DNA of 44,612 bases from Mycobacterium tilburgii. GTDB lineage: Bacteria > Actinomycetota > Actinomycetes > Mycobacteriales > Mycobacteriaceae. Below, piece by piece: positions 7,627 to 19,034 of this stretch; within the stretch, counting starts at the first letter, position 1, and every line of letters begins with the position of its first letter. The position numbers and the translations under genes are program-made. Below the pieces are notes generated by a model that saw nothing but the letters and a program-made list of their open reading frames with translations, searched no databases and had not been told where the DNA came from. The stretch is from NCBI RefSeq assembly GCF_902168065.1, contig NZ_LR655717.1:1-44612 (forward strand), written 5' to 3'.

Positions 7627-9300
7627 CTACTCGACCTCAATCAGTAGGGTGTCGCCGCGATGCCCGATGCGGTAGGTCAACAGCTCGGTGCCGGGGTGGT
7701 GATCGTGCACGTGCTGCTGCAGCACGTGCACGATCACCACCGCACCGCTCGAATTCGGCATGCCGGCACCGACCAGCACGGTCACCAGGTCACCACCCGA
7801 GGCCAACAGCAGGTCGAGCAGGCCGATCGCGGCCGCGGTCACGTCGTCCGCGACGATCAGCACCTCGTCGCCGGCGATGCCCAGGCCGTCACCGGGGTGG
7901 CAGTGGCCCACCCAGGTCAGCGCGCTCTCGGTGGCGACCCGCACCGAGCCGCAGCGGGCACCGCCGGCGGCCCGGGCCATCGTGTAGCCGTCGTCGACGG
8001 CCTGGCGGTCCGTTTCGTGCACGGCCAGCGCGGCGAGCCCCTGCACCATCGATCCCGTCGGTATCGGGACCACATCGATGCCCCAGCCGATGGCCGCGGT
8101 GCAGACGGCGACCAGCTCCTCGGCCGCGACATACCCGTTGGGCAGGACCCTCACATGCGCGGCCCCGGTGTCGACCACTGCCCGCATCAACTGGTGGGCG
8201 CTGGCGCTCGCCGCGTCCTGGTCGGTCGGCGACCGATCCCGTCGCAGCACGTGGGCGCCCTCGCCAGCGAACAGCGCGGCCGCACGGTCCCCGTCGACGA
8301 CGGCCACCACCGCCCGCTCCCGGGTCCAGCTGCCCGCCGGCAGTCCGACCGCCCCGGAACTCAGCACGGAGATCACGATCCGGCTCAGCTGCCCAGCGGC
8401 CGACCCCGCTTCCACCGCGGTGTCGGCGTCGTCGATGTGCACGTGCACGGAGTAGCTGGACGAATCCGTGCCGATCGCCACCGATTCGCCCAGGTCCTCG
8501 AGTCGACGCCGCAGCCGGTCGGCGGCGCGCGCATCGCAGCCGGCCAGCGCGTACATCACCTCAACCTGCGGCGCGGGCCGTTCGGTGCCGGTGGGTGCCG
8601 GTTGCGCGCGCGGCGACAGCTCATAGACGGTGCGGACGGGCGCCAGCCCGGTGACCATCGAGCGCAACGCGCCCAGCAGCACCACCAAGCCCCGCCCACC
8701 GGCGTCCACCGCGCCCGTGTCGGCCAGCACTTCGAGCTGCTCGGGGGTCTTTTCCAGCGCGACCGCCGCGTCGCCGGCCGCGGTGACTGCCGCGGCCAAC
8801 CCGTCGTTGGCGCAGTCGTCGACGGCCTGGGCGGCGGCCCGCAGCACCGTCACAATGGTACCAGGCACCTCCTGGCCACCCATCGAGGCGATCACCAACT
8901 CCACCCCGCGCTGCAACGCCGCGCCGAGCAGCGCCGCGTCCAGGTGCGGCAGTTCACCGCCGGCCTCGGCCGCCGCGGTCGCCGTGACCTCGGCGATGCC
9001 GCGCAGGATCTGCGACAAAATCACCCCGGAGTTGCCGCGGGCACCGTTGAGCGCGCCCACCGACAAGGCGGACCCGGTCCGGGCGACGCAGCCGGGGCCG
9101 CCGTCGGCGCCGATCCCCGCGTTCGCCTCGGCCAGCGCGGAACGCATCGTGAACAGCATGTTCGCCCCGGTGTCGGAGTTGGCGACCGGGAACACATTGA
9201 GACGGTTGATCTCGTCGATGTGCGTGATCAGGTCGCTGACGGCGGTGTGAGCCCAGTCCCGCAGCGCCGGCGCGTCGAGCAGACGATCCGGATTGCCCAC
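7627..9300 (-). CDS. DAK2-domain protein, FakA/YloV-like (fatty-acid-kinase family)
   Basis: Protein of 557 residues with an N-terminal DAK2 domain (about 1-200) and a C-terminal FakA-type domain; family members such as Staphylococcus FakA phosphorylate fatty acids bound by FakB carriers. I choose GTG 9300, because AGGAGG lies 8 bases upstream, over a longer open frame to 9402. The DAK2 metal/ATP motif reads NVFPVANSDTGANM at 35-48, where FakA has VPDGDTG: the first Asp is Asn41 here, while D43 is kept. GARGNSGVI and GARC-type loops are present. In M. tuberculosis I remember the same protein annotated as two pieces (Rv2975c and Rv2974c); here it is one frame. Near its C-terminus the DNA holds a perfect 47-bp palindrome (separate entry). 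Kinase activity is not certain. Confidence 0.85.
   Translation of the reverse strand: MGNPDRLLDAPALRDWAHTAVSDLITHIDEINRLNVFPVANSDTGANMLFTMRSALAEANAGIGADGGPGCVARTGSALSVGALNGARGNSGVILSQILRGIAEVTATAAAEAGGELPHLDAALLGAALQRGVELVIASMGGQEVPGTIVTVLRAAAQAVDDCANDGLAAAVTAAGDAAVALEKTPEQLEVLADTGAVDAGGRGLVVLLGALRSMVTGLAPVRTVYELSPRAQPAPTGTERPAPQVEVMYALAGCDARAADRLRRRLEDLGESVAIGTDSSSYSVHVHIDDADTAVEAGSAAGQLSRIVISVLSSGAVGLPAGSWTRERAVVAVVDGDRAAALFAGEGAHVLRRDRSPTDQDAASASAHQLMRAVVDTGAAHVRVLPNGYVAAEELVAVCTAAIGWGIDVVPIPTGSMVQGLAALAVHETDRQAVDDGYTMARAAGGARCGSVRVATESALTWVGHCHPGDGLGIAGDEVLIVADDVTAAAIGLLDLLLASGGDLVTVLVGAGMPNSSGAVVIVHVLQQHVHDHHPGTELLTYRIGHRGDTLLIEVE
7695..7741. repeat. perfect 47-bp palindrome (23-bp arms, 1-base centre) inside coding sequence
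   Basis: Arms 7695-7717 and 7719-7741 are exact reverse complements around position 7718. On the minus strand the downstream arm encodes the family-conserved end QQHVHDHHP, and the upstream arm is its mirror and encodes GVVIVHVL. The transcript can form a 23-bp hairpin ending about 70 bases before the recG start codon. Confidence 0.97.
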
Positions 9301-9406
9301 GTGACCCACCTCCTGGCGCGATTCGAGCAGGCCGACCGATCTATTGAGCCTAGCCAGCGGCCGCGACAGTATAAGGGGTACAGCCGACGGTCGGTTGTAC
9401 AACGTT

Positions 9407-9436
9407 TTGGCGGTTGCCCACCACTGTCGCTATTCT
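9407..9436 (+). promoter_or_regulatory. candidate promoter of rpmB
   Basis: TTGGCG (9407-9412) and TATTCT (9431-9436) are separated by 18 bases and lie about 80 bases upstream of the L28 start. The match to sigma-70-type consensus is moderate and is the only support. Confidence 0.3.
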
Positions 9437-9517
9437 GGACCGGCCCGGGTAGCCTGGGCCGTTCCGGCTCGCGAAGCTGACAGTGCCGGATCCCCGAACA
9501 TTTGAGGAGCTAAAACG

Positions 9518-9712
9518 ATGGCCGCTGTGTGCGATATCTGCGGGAAAGGCCCCGGCTTCGGCAAGTCGGTGTCGCACTCCCACCGGCGCACCAGCCGGCG
9601 CTGGGACCCCAACGTTCAGGCCGTCCACGTGACCACTCGCCCGGGCGGCAACAAGAAGCACCTCAACGCGTGCACGTCGTGCATAAAGGCCGGCAAGGTC
9701 ACCCGCGGCTAG
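9518..9712 (+). CDS. rpmB: 50S ribosomal protein L28, zinc-ribbon (C+) type
   Basis: Ribosomal large-subunit protein L28, 64 residues. It carries two CxxC pairs, C5-D-I-C8 and C52-T-S-C55, which form the zinc ribbon of the C+ form; many actinobacteria also have a cysteine-free copy used under zinc limitation. Family landmarks are [23 protein letters not shown] and KVTRG at the end. The start ATG 9518 has GAGGAG (9504-9509) 8 bases upstream. The gene stands alone, divergent from the DAK2-domain gene; downstream lies an SDR pseudogene on the other strand. Confidence 0.96.
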   Translation: MAAVCDICGKGPGFGKSVSHSHRRTSRRWDPNVQAVHVTTRPGGNKKHLNACTSCIKAGKVTRG

Positions 9713-9742
9713 CCTGAGCCGGCCGTCGCGCAGTCCCCTCCC

Positions 9743-10589
9743 CTACATCGCGATGTGCCCGGCATCGGCGAAGGCCACCAGCCGCCCGGCCGTGTCGTAG
9801 TCGCAGGCCAGTGCCGAACGCCCGGCCAGCACCGGGCCGCCGCGCAGGTCAGAACCGGCCGCTCACCCCGACGAAGCAGCCCGGCGGCACCGGCTCGCTG
9901 ATACACGGTGGGCACCGCACCTTCGTCGATGTCGTTGGCGAACCGATCGGCCAACCACCTTGACGCCCCGGTGGGCCAGTGACAGCAGCGGTGTCTGCCC
10001 GATGTTCGACAGGTTCGAGGCCACCCACCCCAGGTGGGTGAGTTGACTGACGGTAGCCGACCCGCCCGCCCGCAGCCGGCGCGATCCAGTGCGAGCCCCC
10101 CACAACATGACCGCCAGCTTCGAGGACGCGTAGCTGCTCAGCCGGGTCCACTTGGTGCGGCGCAGGTGCATGTCGTCGAGGTGCAGGCTGGCCGACTTGT
10201 GCGCGTCGGAGCCGACGATGATGATCTGCGCGCGAACCCTCGGCAGCAGCAGATTGGTCAGCGCGAACGGCCCGAGCAGGTTCGTGCCCAGGGTCGTCTC
10301 GAAGCCGTCGACGGTCTCGGTGCGCCGGTCCGTGAGCGTGCCCGCATTGTTGAAACGCCCCCACCGACGCCAGATCCGAGAGGTCGAACTTGATCACCGA
10401 GGTGGGGCCGCGCATCTCGGCCGCGCACTGCTTACCTCTGTCGGCGTTGCGCACGGCCAGGATCACGTGTGCTCCGGCGGCGGCCAGCGCCCGGGCGGTG
10501 CCCAGCCCGACACCACTGGTCGTCCCCGTCACGACGATCTGTGTCCCGGTCAAGTTGCCGAGCCTGCTCGGCGTCCAAGGTAACGTCAC
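9743..10589 (-). pseudogene. short-chain dehydrogenase/reductase, frameshifted
   Basis: Remnant of an SDR oxidoreductase with a Rossmann fold. The N-terminal part is clean: VVTGTTSGVGLGTARALAAAGAHVILAVRN carries the TGxxxGxG cofactor motif, followed by FDLSDLASV. After that the frame breaks near 10360, and pieces appear in other frames: NNAGTLTDR, GTNLLGPFALTNLLLP, then SSYASSKLAVMLW with the catalytic YxxxK, then THLGWVASNLSNIGQ, and finally FANDIDEGAVPTVYQ and the end HIAM with TAG at 9743-9745. At least three frame changes are needed. Cofactor and YxxxK motifs survive as text only. Substrate unknown. Confidence 0.85.
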
Positions 10590-10685
10590 GGCGACTAGGA
10601 GTAATAGTAGGTTCTATGTAAGTCGGGCCGGTTCTGCCAACATGGTTTGCGGCAGAGCGGACGAGTTCATCGGGGACGGCTTGGC

Positions 10686-11131
10686 ATGAGTGACAGTGCA
10701 CGCGAAATCACCAACCTGATCTACTCCTATACCGAGCTCCTCGACGGCGGCGACCTGGACGCGGTGGCCGCGCTTTTCACCCACGGGCCGCATCTGCGGC
10801 GTGGCGGACGGTCCGCCGGAAACGGTGTTCGAGGGGCCCGCCCGAGTGCGGCAGATGTACGAGATGGCCGTCCGGTTCTACGTACGACGGCACCCCAAGA
10901 CCCTACACCACACCACCAATGTGCAACTGTTCCTCGACGATTACGCGGGCACCGCACGTAGCACATCGTATTATTGTGTCCCGCAAGCAACCCCGGACCT
11001 GCCCCTGCAGGTGATAGTCACCGGGCGCTACCGGGACACCTTCCACCGGGTGGGCGGCGCCTGGTGGTTCGACAGCCGCACCATGTTCATCGATCAGGTC
11101 GGCGACGTCAGCCCAGCACCTGAAGTTCTGA
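10686..11131 (+). pseudogene. SnoaL-like (NTF2-fold) protein, two single-base shifts
   Basis: A small NTF2-fold protein of the SnoaL-like type: EITNLIYSYTELLDGGDLDAVAALF, then VADGPPETVFEGPARVRQMYE, LHHTTNVQLFLDD, and GRYRDTFHRVGGAWWFDSR. One extra C near 10788 throws the frame off between FTHG and RICGVADG. A second extra base near 11110 prevents reading of the likely native end QHLKF with TGA at 11129-11131. With just two indels this is nearly intact, and a sequencing error or recent loss cannot be separated by eye. It is divergent from the SDR pseudogene, about 95 bases away, with which it probably shared a pathway. No function can be assigned. Confidence 0.78.
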
Positions 11132-11175
11132 CCGCCTGGCACCATCGAAAAGGTTGGGCCCAGAAGAATTCAGGA

Positions 11176-11859
11176 TTACGGCAATCGCCAGTCGATCGGC
11201 TCGGCCCCCATCCCAGTGAGCAGTTCGTTAGCGCGGCTGAACGGACGCGAGCCGAAGAACCCGCGCGAGGCGGACAGCGGCGACGGGTGTGGCGACTCAA
11301 TCACCACGCAATTCCGCTCGGCCAGAATAGGTTTGAGCGTCGACGCGTCGCGACCCCACAGGATCGCCACCAGGGGCCGCGACCGCGCCACCAGCGCGCG
11401 GATGGCGCACTCGGTGACCGCCTCCCACCCCTTGCCGCGATGCGACGCGGGATTGCTCGGCCGCACGGTGAGGACCCTGTTCAACAGCAGCACGCCGCGC
11501 TGCGCCCACGGCGTCAAATCGCCACACCCGGGTCGCGGGTGGCCCAGGTCGGTCGAGTACTCGTCGAAGATGTTGGCCAGGCTGCGCGGCAGCGGATGCA
11601 CGTCGGGAGCCACCGAGAAGCTGAGACCCACCGCATGCCCCGGCGTCGGGTAGGGGTCCTGACCGACGATCAACACGCGCACCTGATCGAACGGAAAGGT
11701 GAAGGCGCGCAGCACGTTCGGTCCTGCGGGCAGGTACCGGCGGCCGGCCGCGATTTCCTCTCGCAGAAACTGCCCCATCCGAGTCACCTGCTCGGCGACC
11801 GGTTCTAACGCTTGCGCCCATCCTGGTTCCACGAGTTCGTTCAGCGGACGCGGAGTCAT
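11176..11859 (-). CDS. ung: uracil-DNA glycosylase, family 1
   Basis: Removes uracil from DNA, the first step of base-excision repair. It is 227 residues, the normal length. The water-activating loop is G66-Q-D68-P-Y-P with D68 as catalytic base. Family motifs follow: [15 protein letters not shown] with N127, ILWG, and HPSPLSA with H191, the leucine-loop motif that inserts into the DNA helix. All catalytic positions are intact. It lies downstream of thiL on the same strand with a gap of about 54 bases. Confidence 0.96.
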   Translation of the reverse strand: MTPRPLNELVEPGWAQALEPVAEQVTRMGQFLREEIAAGRRYLPAGPNVLRAFTFPFDQVRVLIVGQDPYPTPGHAVGLSFSVAPDVHPLPRSLANIFDEYSTDLGHPRPGCGDLTPWAQRGVLLLNRVLTVRPSNPASHRGKGWEAVTECAIRALVARSRPLVAILWGRDASTLKPILAERNCVVIESPHPSPLSASRGFFGSRPFSRANELLTGMGAEPIDWRLP

Positions 11860-11913
11860 CGCAGCACCGGGACAGCGATCGCATAGACGGTCACGTTGCT
11901 ATTAAAAGGCACC

Positions 11914-12882
11914 CTAATCCTGGAACGACTGCCAGCCCGGGTATCCCCGCCACTGGAAGCCGTCGACCAGCACCCGCGCCGGGCCGTCGAGCACGTGCCC
12001 GATGACGCGCCACCCGGGTGGCGGCGGGCCCGCGAAACACGCGGCCAGCGCGTGGTCTTCGCCGCCGCCGAGCACCCATCCGTGCGGATCCTCGTTCAGC
12101 ACGGCCGCGGCCGCACCGAGCGCATCGCAGTCGGGGGTCAGTGCCGCGGTGGACAGGTCGATCCCCACCCCGGACGCCTCCGCGACGTGCCGGAGGTCGG
12201 CGACCAGGCCGTCGGAGACGTCGATCATCGCCTGCGCACCGTGGGCCGCAGCCACCGCGCCCTGACCGTAGGGCGGTTCGGGCACCAGGTGCCGGTACCG
12301 CATTTCGTCGAATCCGCTGATGCCCTTGTGCCACAACGCATATCCGGCGGCCGACCGGCCTAGCTCGCCGGCGACCGCGAGCACCGCCCCGGGCCGGGCA
12401 CCGGATCGCAACACCGGGTACCGGCCGTTCAGGTCGCCGAGTACCGCGACCGAGACCACCCAATGCGGGGAACTGACCAGATCACCGCCGGCGATACCGG
12501 CACCGACCCGTGCCGCCTCGTCCCACATGCCGTCGACCATCGCTTCGACCTGCGCCGTCGGCGTCTCGGTGGGGGCGCCGAAGCCCACCACGAATGCCGT
12601 GGTGCGCCCGCCCATCGCCTCGATGTCGGCGGCGTTCTGCGCGATGGCCTTGCGGCCGACGTCGCGCGGGGTCGACCAGTCCAGCCGGAAATGCCGACCG
12701 GCCACCAGCATGTCGGTCGACACCAGCGTGCGGCCATCGCTCGCGGTCAGCACCGCCGCGTCGTCGCCGGGTCCGACCAGAACGGCTTCGGGTTGGCGGC
12801 GACCGCGCACCAGCCGATCGATGATGGCGAACTCACCGAGCCGCCCCAGCGTGGACGATCCATCCACGGCGTCGTCGGGCAT
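11914..12882 (-). CDS. thiL: thiamine-monophosphate kinase
   Basis: Phosphorylates thiamine monophosphate to the active cofactor thiamine diphosphate, the last step of synthesis. The family signatures are GEFAIIDRLV, GPGDDAAVL (metal and ATP binding), STDMLVAGRHFRLDW, KAIAQNAADIEAMGG, AGGDLVSS, IDVSDGLVADL and GGEDHAL. The open frame runs upstream to 13425, but ATG 12882 is preceded by AGGAGG with 5 bases spacing and gives the usual length of about 322 residues; ATG 12912 is a possible alternative. The thiamine-diphosphate enzyme IlvB is encoded further along the window, though no regulatory link is visible. Confidence 0.95.
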   Translation of the reverse strand: MPDDAVDGSSTLGRLGEFAIIDRLVRGRRQPEAVLVGPGDDAAVLTASDGRTLVSTDMLVAGRHFRLDWSTPRDVGRKAIAQNAADIEAMGGRTTAFVVGFGAPTETPTAQVEAMVDGMWDEAARVGAGIAGGDLVSSPHWVVSVAVLGDLNGRYPVLRSGARPGAVLAVAGELGRSAAGYALWHKGISGFDEMRYRHLVPEPPYGQGAVAAAHGAQAMIDVSDGLVADLRHVAEASGVGIDLSTAALTPDCDALGAAAAVLNEDPHGWVLGGGEDHALAACFAGPPPPGWRVIGHVLDGPARVLVDGFQWRGYPGWQSFQD

Positions 12883-13108
12883 GTCCACCTCCTCCACCGC
12901 GTTCGGTGCCATCAGCCCCTCGTCCAGCGGTCCGACCTGCGGTAAGTTTGGTCCCTGCCCGCGCGAGCGGACCGCGCCAGTGTAGAGCGCTGTGCCGATG
13001 CGGGCCGCGTGCGGCCCACCGAAATACGGATGCAACGACAAGCCAGTGAAATAGCGGAGATGGGAGGTGCCCGGTTTGCGACGCGCTGCCATCAGCGACC
13101 GGGCTGTG

Positions 13109-13708
13109 ATGGCGACTTCGGACAACAACGCAGCGGACAACGACGTGGCGGCCACCGACGACCCGGGCGGACCGTCGCGGTCCCTACTGATTGCCGCGGT
13201 GGCGGTGGCGGTGGTGGCGGTCGGCGTCGTCCTGGGAATCGCGGCCACCCGCCAGGCGCCACCACAGCCGGTTGCCCTTCCCGCCGTGCCGGCGCCGCAG
13301 GCCGGCAGTCCCGCATGCCGGACGCTGGCGGCTGCGTTACCGGACCGGCTCGGGGACTTCCAACGGGCGCCGCTGGCGCAGCCGGCCCCCGAGGGCGCGA
13401 CGGCCTGGCGCGCCAAACCCGACACCGAACCCGTGGTACTGCGCTGCGGGCTAGAGCGGCCGCTCGGGTTTGTGGTGGGGTCGGCGATCCAGGTCGTCGA
13501 TCAGGTCCAGTGGTTCGAGGTGGCCGGGGAGCGTCAATCCACCGGTGACGCAGGCAGATCCACCTGGTATACTGTCGACCGGCCGGTCTATCTGGCGCTC
13601 ACGCTGCCAATGGGGTCCGGGCCGACGCCGATTCAGCAGCTCTCCGAGGTGGTCGCGCGCACCATCACCGCCGTGCCCATCGAGCCCGGCCCCCCGGGCC
13701 AGCCTTAA
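13109..13708 (+). CDS. DUF3515-type membrane-anchored protein (Rv2980 family)
   Basis: Small exported or membrane-anchored protein of unknown function. After a short polar N-terminus there is one hydrophobic segment ([20 protein letters not shown]), then a proline-rich linker and an extracytoplasmic domain with [32 protein letters not shown] and VYLALTLP. Two cysteines (in PACRT and LRCGL) probably form a disulfide, as expected in this family. I take ATG 13109, though GTG 13106 and GTG 13067 are also open. The gene converges with ddlA, and the two ends overlap by four bases. Its function cannot be read from sequence. Confidence 0.75.
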   Translation: MATSDNNAADNDVAATDDPGGPSRSLLIAAVAVAVVAVGVVLGIAATRQAPPQPVALPAVPAPQAGSPACRTLAAALPDRLGDFQRAPLAQPAPEGATAWRAKPDTEPVVLRCGLERPLGFVVGSAIQVVDQVQWFEVAGERQSTGDAGRSTWYTVDRPVYLALTLPMGSGPTPIQQLSEVVARTITAVPIEPGPPGQP

Positions 13709-14844
13709 CGCAGCCCCACACCCCGCGCCAGCGCGGTCTGGACCATCGTCGCCAGCAGTGTGGGATAGTCCATGCCGCTGGCCGCCCACATCCGTGGAAA
13801 CATCGAGATCGTGGTGAACCCGGGCATCGTGTTGACCTCATTGATCAACGGACCGTCGTCGGTCAAAAAGAAATCCACCCGGGCCAGACCCCGGCAATCG
13901 ATGGCGTTGAACGCCTGGATCGCCAATTGCCCTACGGCATCAGCGATGTCGTCGTCGACTTTGGCCGGCACATCCAACTCAGCTGCGTCGTCAAGGTATT
14001 TCGTCGCGAAGTCGTAGAAGCCGTCCTCCCGTCCGCGCACCCCGGCCACCCGGATCTCGCCAACCGTACTGGCTTCGATTGTGCCGTCCGGCATTTCGAG
14101 CACACCGCATTCCAGCTCGCGTCCGTTGATCGCGGCCTCGACGATCACCTTCGGGTCATGCCGGCGGGCGTCGGCGATCGCGGCCGCCAGCTCTTCCCAC
14201 TCGGTCACGCGGTTGACGCCGATCGAGGAACCACCGCGCGCGGGTTTGACGAACACGGGCAAGCCGAGCCGCTCACACTCCTCGGACGCCAAGGTCTGTT
14301 GCGACGGCCGCAGCACCGCGTGCGCCCCGACCGGAAGTACCGCCGCGGCAAGCAGCTTCTTGGTGAACTCCTTGTCCATCCCCACCGCGCTGGACAGCAC
14401 CCCGGCACCGACGTAGGGCACGCCGGCGAGCTCGAGCAGTCCCTGGATGGTGCCGTCCTCGCCGTACGGGCCGTGCAGCACCGGGAACACCACGTCGACC
14501 GAACTCAGCACCTCACCGGCGCCGGTCGACAGGGACACCAACTGGCCGCTGCGTCGCGGATCGGCCAGCAACGCCAACTCGGTGCCCGACTCGACGGTCA
14601 CCCCGGGCAGTTGCCGGTTGGTGATCGCCAACGCTTCCGGGTCGCCGTCGGTGAGCACCCACGAGCCCTCCGGAGTGATGCCGATCGCGACCACCTCGAA
14701 TCGCCGCGGATCGAGGTTGCGCAGAATGCTTCCCGCGGACACACACGAGATCGCGTGCTCGTTGCTGCGTCCACCAAAGACGATCGCCACACGCACCCGC
14801 TCGGAGGGCACCGGGGACCCGCTCGTCCCATCGCTGGCGTTCAC
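13705..14844 (-). CDS. ddlA: D-alanine--D-alanine ligase
   Basis: Makes the D-Ala-D-Ala dipeptide for peptidoglycan; it is the target of D-cycloserine together with alanine racemase. It is 379 residues, typical of the mycobacterial enzyme, with an ATP-grasp fold. Motifs are [16 protein letters not shown] at the N-terminus, [19 protein letters not shown], the [10 protein letters not shown] segment, [13 protein letters not shown] (ATP-binding loop), and the metal-binding end [24 protein letters not shown]. No defect is seen. It follows gpsA on the same strand with a gap of 75 bases. Confidence 0.97.
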   Translation of the reverse strand: MNASDGTSGSPVPSERVRVAIVFGGRSNEHAISCVSAGSILRNLDPRRFEVVAIGITPEGSWVLTDGDPEALAITNRQLPGVTVESGTELALLADPRRSGQLVSLSTGAGEVLSSVDVVFPVLHGPYGEDGTIQGLLELAGVPYVGAGVLSSAVGMDKEFTKKLLAAAVLPVGAHAVLRPSQQTLASEECERLGLPVFVKPARGGSSIGVNRVTEWEELAAAIADARRHDPKVIVEAAINGRELECGVLEMPDGTIEASTVGEIRVAGVRGREDGFYDFATKYLDDAAELDVPAKVDDDIADAVGQLAIQAFNAIDCRGLARVDFFLTDDGPLINEVNTMPGFTTISMFPRMWAASGMDYPTLLATMVQTALARGVGLR

Positions 14845-14919
14845 AACCTAAAGAGGCTACCGGTTGGCTCGCCGACGGGCCGGGGCCGCTGGTCGCCGGG
14901 CGGTGTTTCACCTGCGGCA

Positions 14920-16752
<1,833 letters not shown>

Positions 16753-16838
16753 GAGCGACGGTGTAGCAAACCTGTCCGGTCGATGAACGCAGCACCAACG
16801 ACGGATGGATGTCTACCATGCGCTAGCAGCATCGGCGG

Positions 16839-19028
16839 GTGATGCGCCATGATTTCAGGGTGACCGAAACCGAAACGCAAGCACGTCTCGACGAAACCGT
16901 GTGGCAACCTTCCGATAGCGCCGTGGGAGCACCCCCCGCGACGACCCAGGCCACCATCGACGACGCACTGCCGGAGGATCGGTACCTCAACCGCGAGCTG
17001 AGCTGGCTGGACTTCAACGCACGAGTGCTGTCCCTAGCCGCTGACACGTCGTTGCCGTTGCTGGAACGAACAAAGTTTCTGGCCATCTTTGCGTCCAACC
17101 TCGACGAGTTCTACATGGTTCGGGTGGCGGGCCTCAAGCGCCGCGACGAAATGGGGCTGTCGGTCCGCTCGGCCGACGGCCTGACGCCGCGCGAACAACT
17201 GGCCCGCATCGGCGAGCAGACGCAGCGCATCGCGACGCGGCATGCCCGGGTGTTCCTCGACGAGGTGCGACCCGCACTGGCGCAAGAGGGCATTTATATA
17301 GTCACGTGGGCGGATTTGGATCAGGTTGAACGAGAACAACTCTCGGTCTACTTCAACGAGCAGGTCTTTCCGGTATTGACCCCACTGGCCGTCGACCCGG
17401 CGCACCCGTTCCCGTTCGTGAGTGGGTTGAGCCTCAACCTGGCGGTCACCGTCAAGGACGACGATGGCCAGCACTTCGCCCGGATCAAGGTGCCCGACAA
17501 CGTCGATCGTTTCGTCGAACTCGGCAGGCGCGGTGACGCAGACGGCAGTGACGGACATGTCGTCATCCGTTACCTGCCGATGGAAGAGCTGATAGCCGCG
17601 TTCCTTCCAGTGCTGTTCCCGGGCATGGAAATCGTGGAGCACCATGCGTTCCGCATCACCCGTAATGCCGACTACGAGGTGGAAGAGGACCGCGACGAGG
17701 ACTTGCTGCAGGCACTCGAGCGGGAACTGGCCCGCCGGCGCTTCGGTTCACCGGTCCGGCTGGAGATCGCCGACGACATGACCGAGGGCATGCTGGAGCT
17801 GCTGCTGCGGGAGCTCGACGTGAATCCCGGTGACGTCATTGAGGTTCCCGGCCTGCTTGATCTCTCGTCGCTGTGGCAGATCTACGGCGTCGACCGGCCC
17901 GCACTGAAAGACCGCACCTGGGTCCCGGCCACCAGCCCCGCCTTCGCGGATCGGGAGACACCGAAGAGCATCTTCGCGACGCTGCGGGAAGGCGATGTGC
18001 TGCTTCATCATCCGTATGAGTCGTTCTTCACGAGCGTGCAGCGTTTTATTGAGCAGGCTGCCGCCGACCCGAATGTGCTCGCCATCAAGCAGACGCTGTA
18101 CCGCACCTCCGGTGACTCGCCGATCGTGCGGGCGCTGATCGCCGCGGCCGAGGCCGGCAAGCAAGTGGTGGCGCTCGTGGAGATCAAGGCGCGGTTCGAC
18201 GAGCAGGCCAATATCCGCTGGGCGCGAACGCTGGAGCAGGCGGGCGTACACGTCGTTTACGGATACGTCGGGCTCAAGACGCACTGCAAGACCTGTCTGG
18301 TGGTGCGGCGCGAGGGTGCCACGATCCGGCGCTACTGCCACATCGGAACCGGCAATTACAACGGGAAGACGGCGCGGCTCTACGAGGACGTCGGCCTGCT
18401 CACCGCTGCACCGGACATAGGCGCCGACCTGACGGATCTGTTCAATTCGCTCACCGGATATTCGCGCAAGGTGTCCTATCGCAATCTCCTGGTGGCGCCG
18501 CACGGCATTCGGACCGGCATCATCGAACGGGTCAACCGCGAGATCGAGCTGCACAACGCCCGCGGTGGCGGCCGCATCCGGATGAAGATGAACGCGTTGG
18601 TCGACGAACAGGTCATCGACGCGCTATATCGCGCGTCGCGGGCCGGAGTGGGGGTAGAGGTCGTGGTGCGCGGCATCTGTGCGTTGCGGCCGGGCGTGGC
18701 AGGCTTCTCGGAGAACATTTCCGTGCGCTCGATTCTCGGCCGATTCCTCGAGCACTCGCGCATCATGCATTTCGGTGGCATCAACGAGTTCTGGATCGGC
18801 AGCGCGGACATGATGCACCGCAACCTCGACCGGCGCGTCGAGGTGCTGGTTCAGGCCAAGGACCCGAAGCTGACCGCCTACCTGAACGATCTGTTCGAGT
18901 CGGCGCTAGACCCGGCGACCCGGTGCTGGGAACTCGAGTCCAGCGGGCAGTGGATCGCGGCGCCCCGGGATGGCCACACCGTTCGCGATCACCAGGAGTC
19001 ACTCATGGAGCGGCACCGCAGCGCCTGA
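16839..19028 (+). CDS. ppk1: polyphosphate kinase 1
   Basis: Reversibly transfers the gamma-phosphate of ATP to long-chain polyphosphate, a store and stress signal. The 729 residues give the four PPK1 domains in order: N ([17 protein letters not shown] and [15 protein letters not shown]), head (about 140-330), C1 ([25 protein letters not shown]) and C2. The phosphorylated histidine is H482 in LKTHCK, and H639 in LEHSRI is the second essential His. The start GTG-ATG at 16839 is my choice; GTG 16860 is an alternative and the first residues are poorly conserved anyway. mutT1 follows directly, a neighbourhood kept in mycobacteria. Confidence 0.97.
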   Translation: MMRHDFRVTETETQARLDETVWQPSDSAVGAPPATTQATIDDALPEDRYLNRELSWLDFNARVLSLAADTSLPLLERTKFLAIFASNLDEFYMVRVAGLKRRDEMGLSVRSADGLTPREQLARIGEQTQRIATRHARVFLDEVRPALAQEGIYIVTWADLDQVEREQLSVYFNEQVFPVLTPLAVDPAHPFPFVSGLSLNLAVTVKDDDGQHFARIKVPDNVDRFVELGRRGDADGSDGHVVIRYLPMEELIAAFLPVLFPGMEIVEHHAFRITRNADYEVEEDRDEDLLQALERELARRRFGSPVRLEIADDMTEGMLELLLRELDVNPGDVIEVPGLLDLSSLWQIYGVDRPALKDRTWVPATSPAFADRETPKSIFATLREGDVLLHHPYESFFTSVQRFIEQAAADPNVLAIKQTLYRTSGDSPIVRALIAAAEAGKQVVALVEIKARFDEQANIRWARTLEQAGVHVVYGYVGLKTHCKTCLVVRREGATIRRYCHIGTGNYNGKTARLYEDVGLLTAAPDIGADLTDLFNSLTGYSRKVSYRNLLVAPHGIRTGIIERVNREIELHNARGGGRIRMKMNALVDEQVIDALYRASRAGVGVEVVVRGICALRPGVAGFSENISVRSILGRFLEHSRIMHFGGINEFWIGSADMMHRNLDRRVEVLVQAKDPKLTAYLNDLFESALDPATRCWELESSGQWIAAPRDGHTVRDHQESLMERHRSA

Positions 19029-19034
19029 CGTCAT

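Noticed and set aside
6323..7675. Open frame of 450 codons opposite recG
   Set aside because: It is an antisense shadow with His/Gln/Arg-biased composition; recG on the other strand has every helicase motif.
7660..9480. Open frame of 606 codons on the plus strand opposite the DAK2-domain gene
   Set aside because: It mirrors codon positions of a real gene in GC-rich DNA, has an Arg/His/Gly-rich composition without domains, and has no ribosome site.
12883..13108. Insertion sequence between thiL and the DUF3515-type gene
   Set aside because: I recall IS1538 at this place in M. tuberculosis, but here there is no transposase or resolvase sequence and no room for one.
12883..13425. Upstream extension of the thiL frame
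   Set aside because: It has no similarity to ThiL, overlaps the DUF3515-type gene on the other strand, and a good ribosome site sits at ATG 12882.
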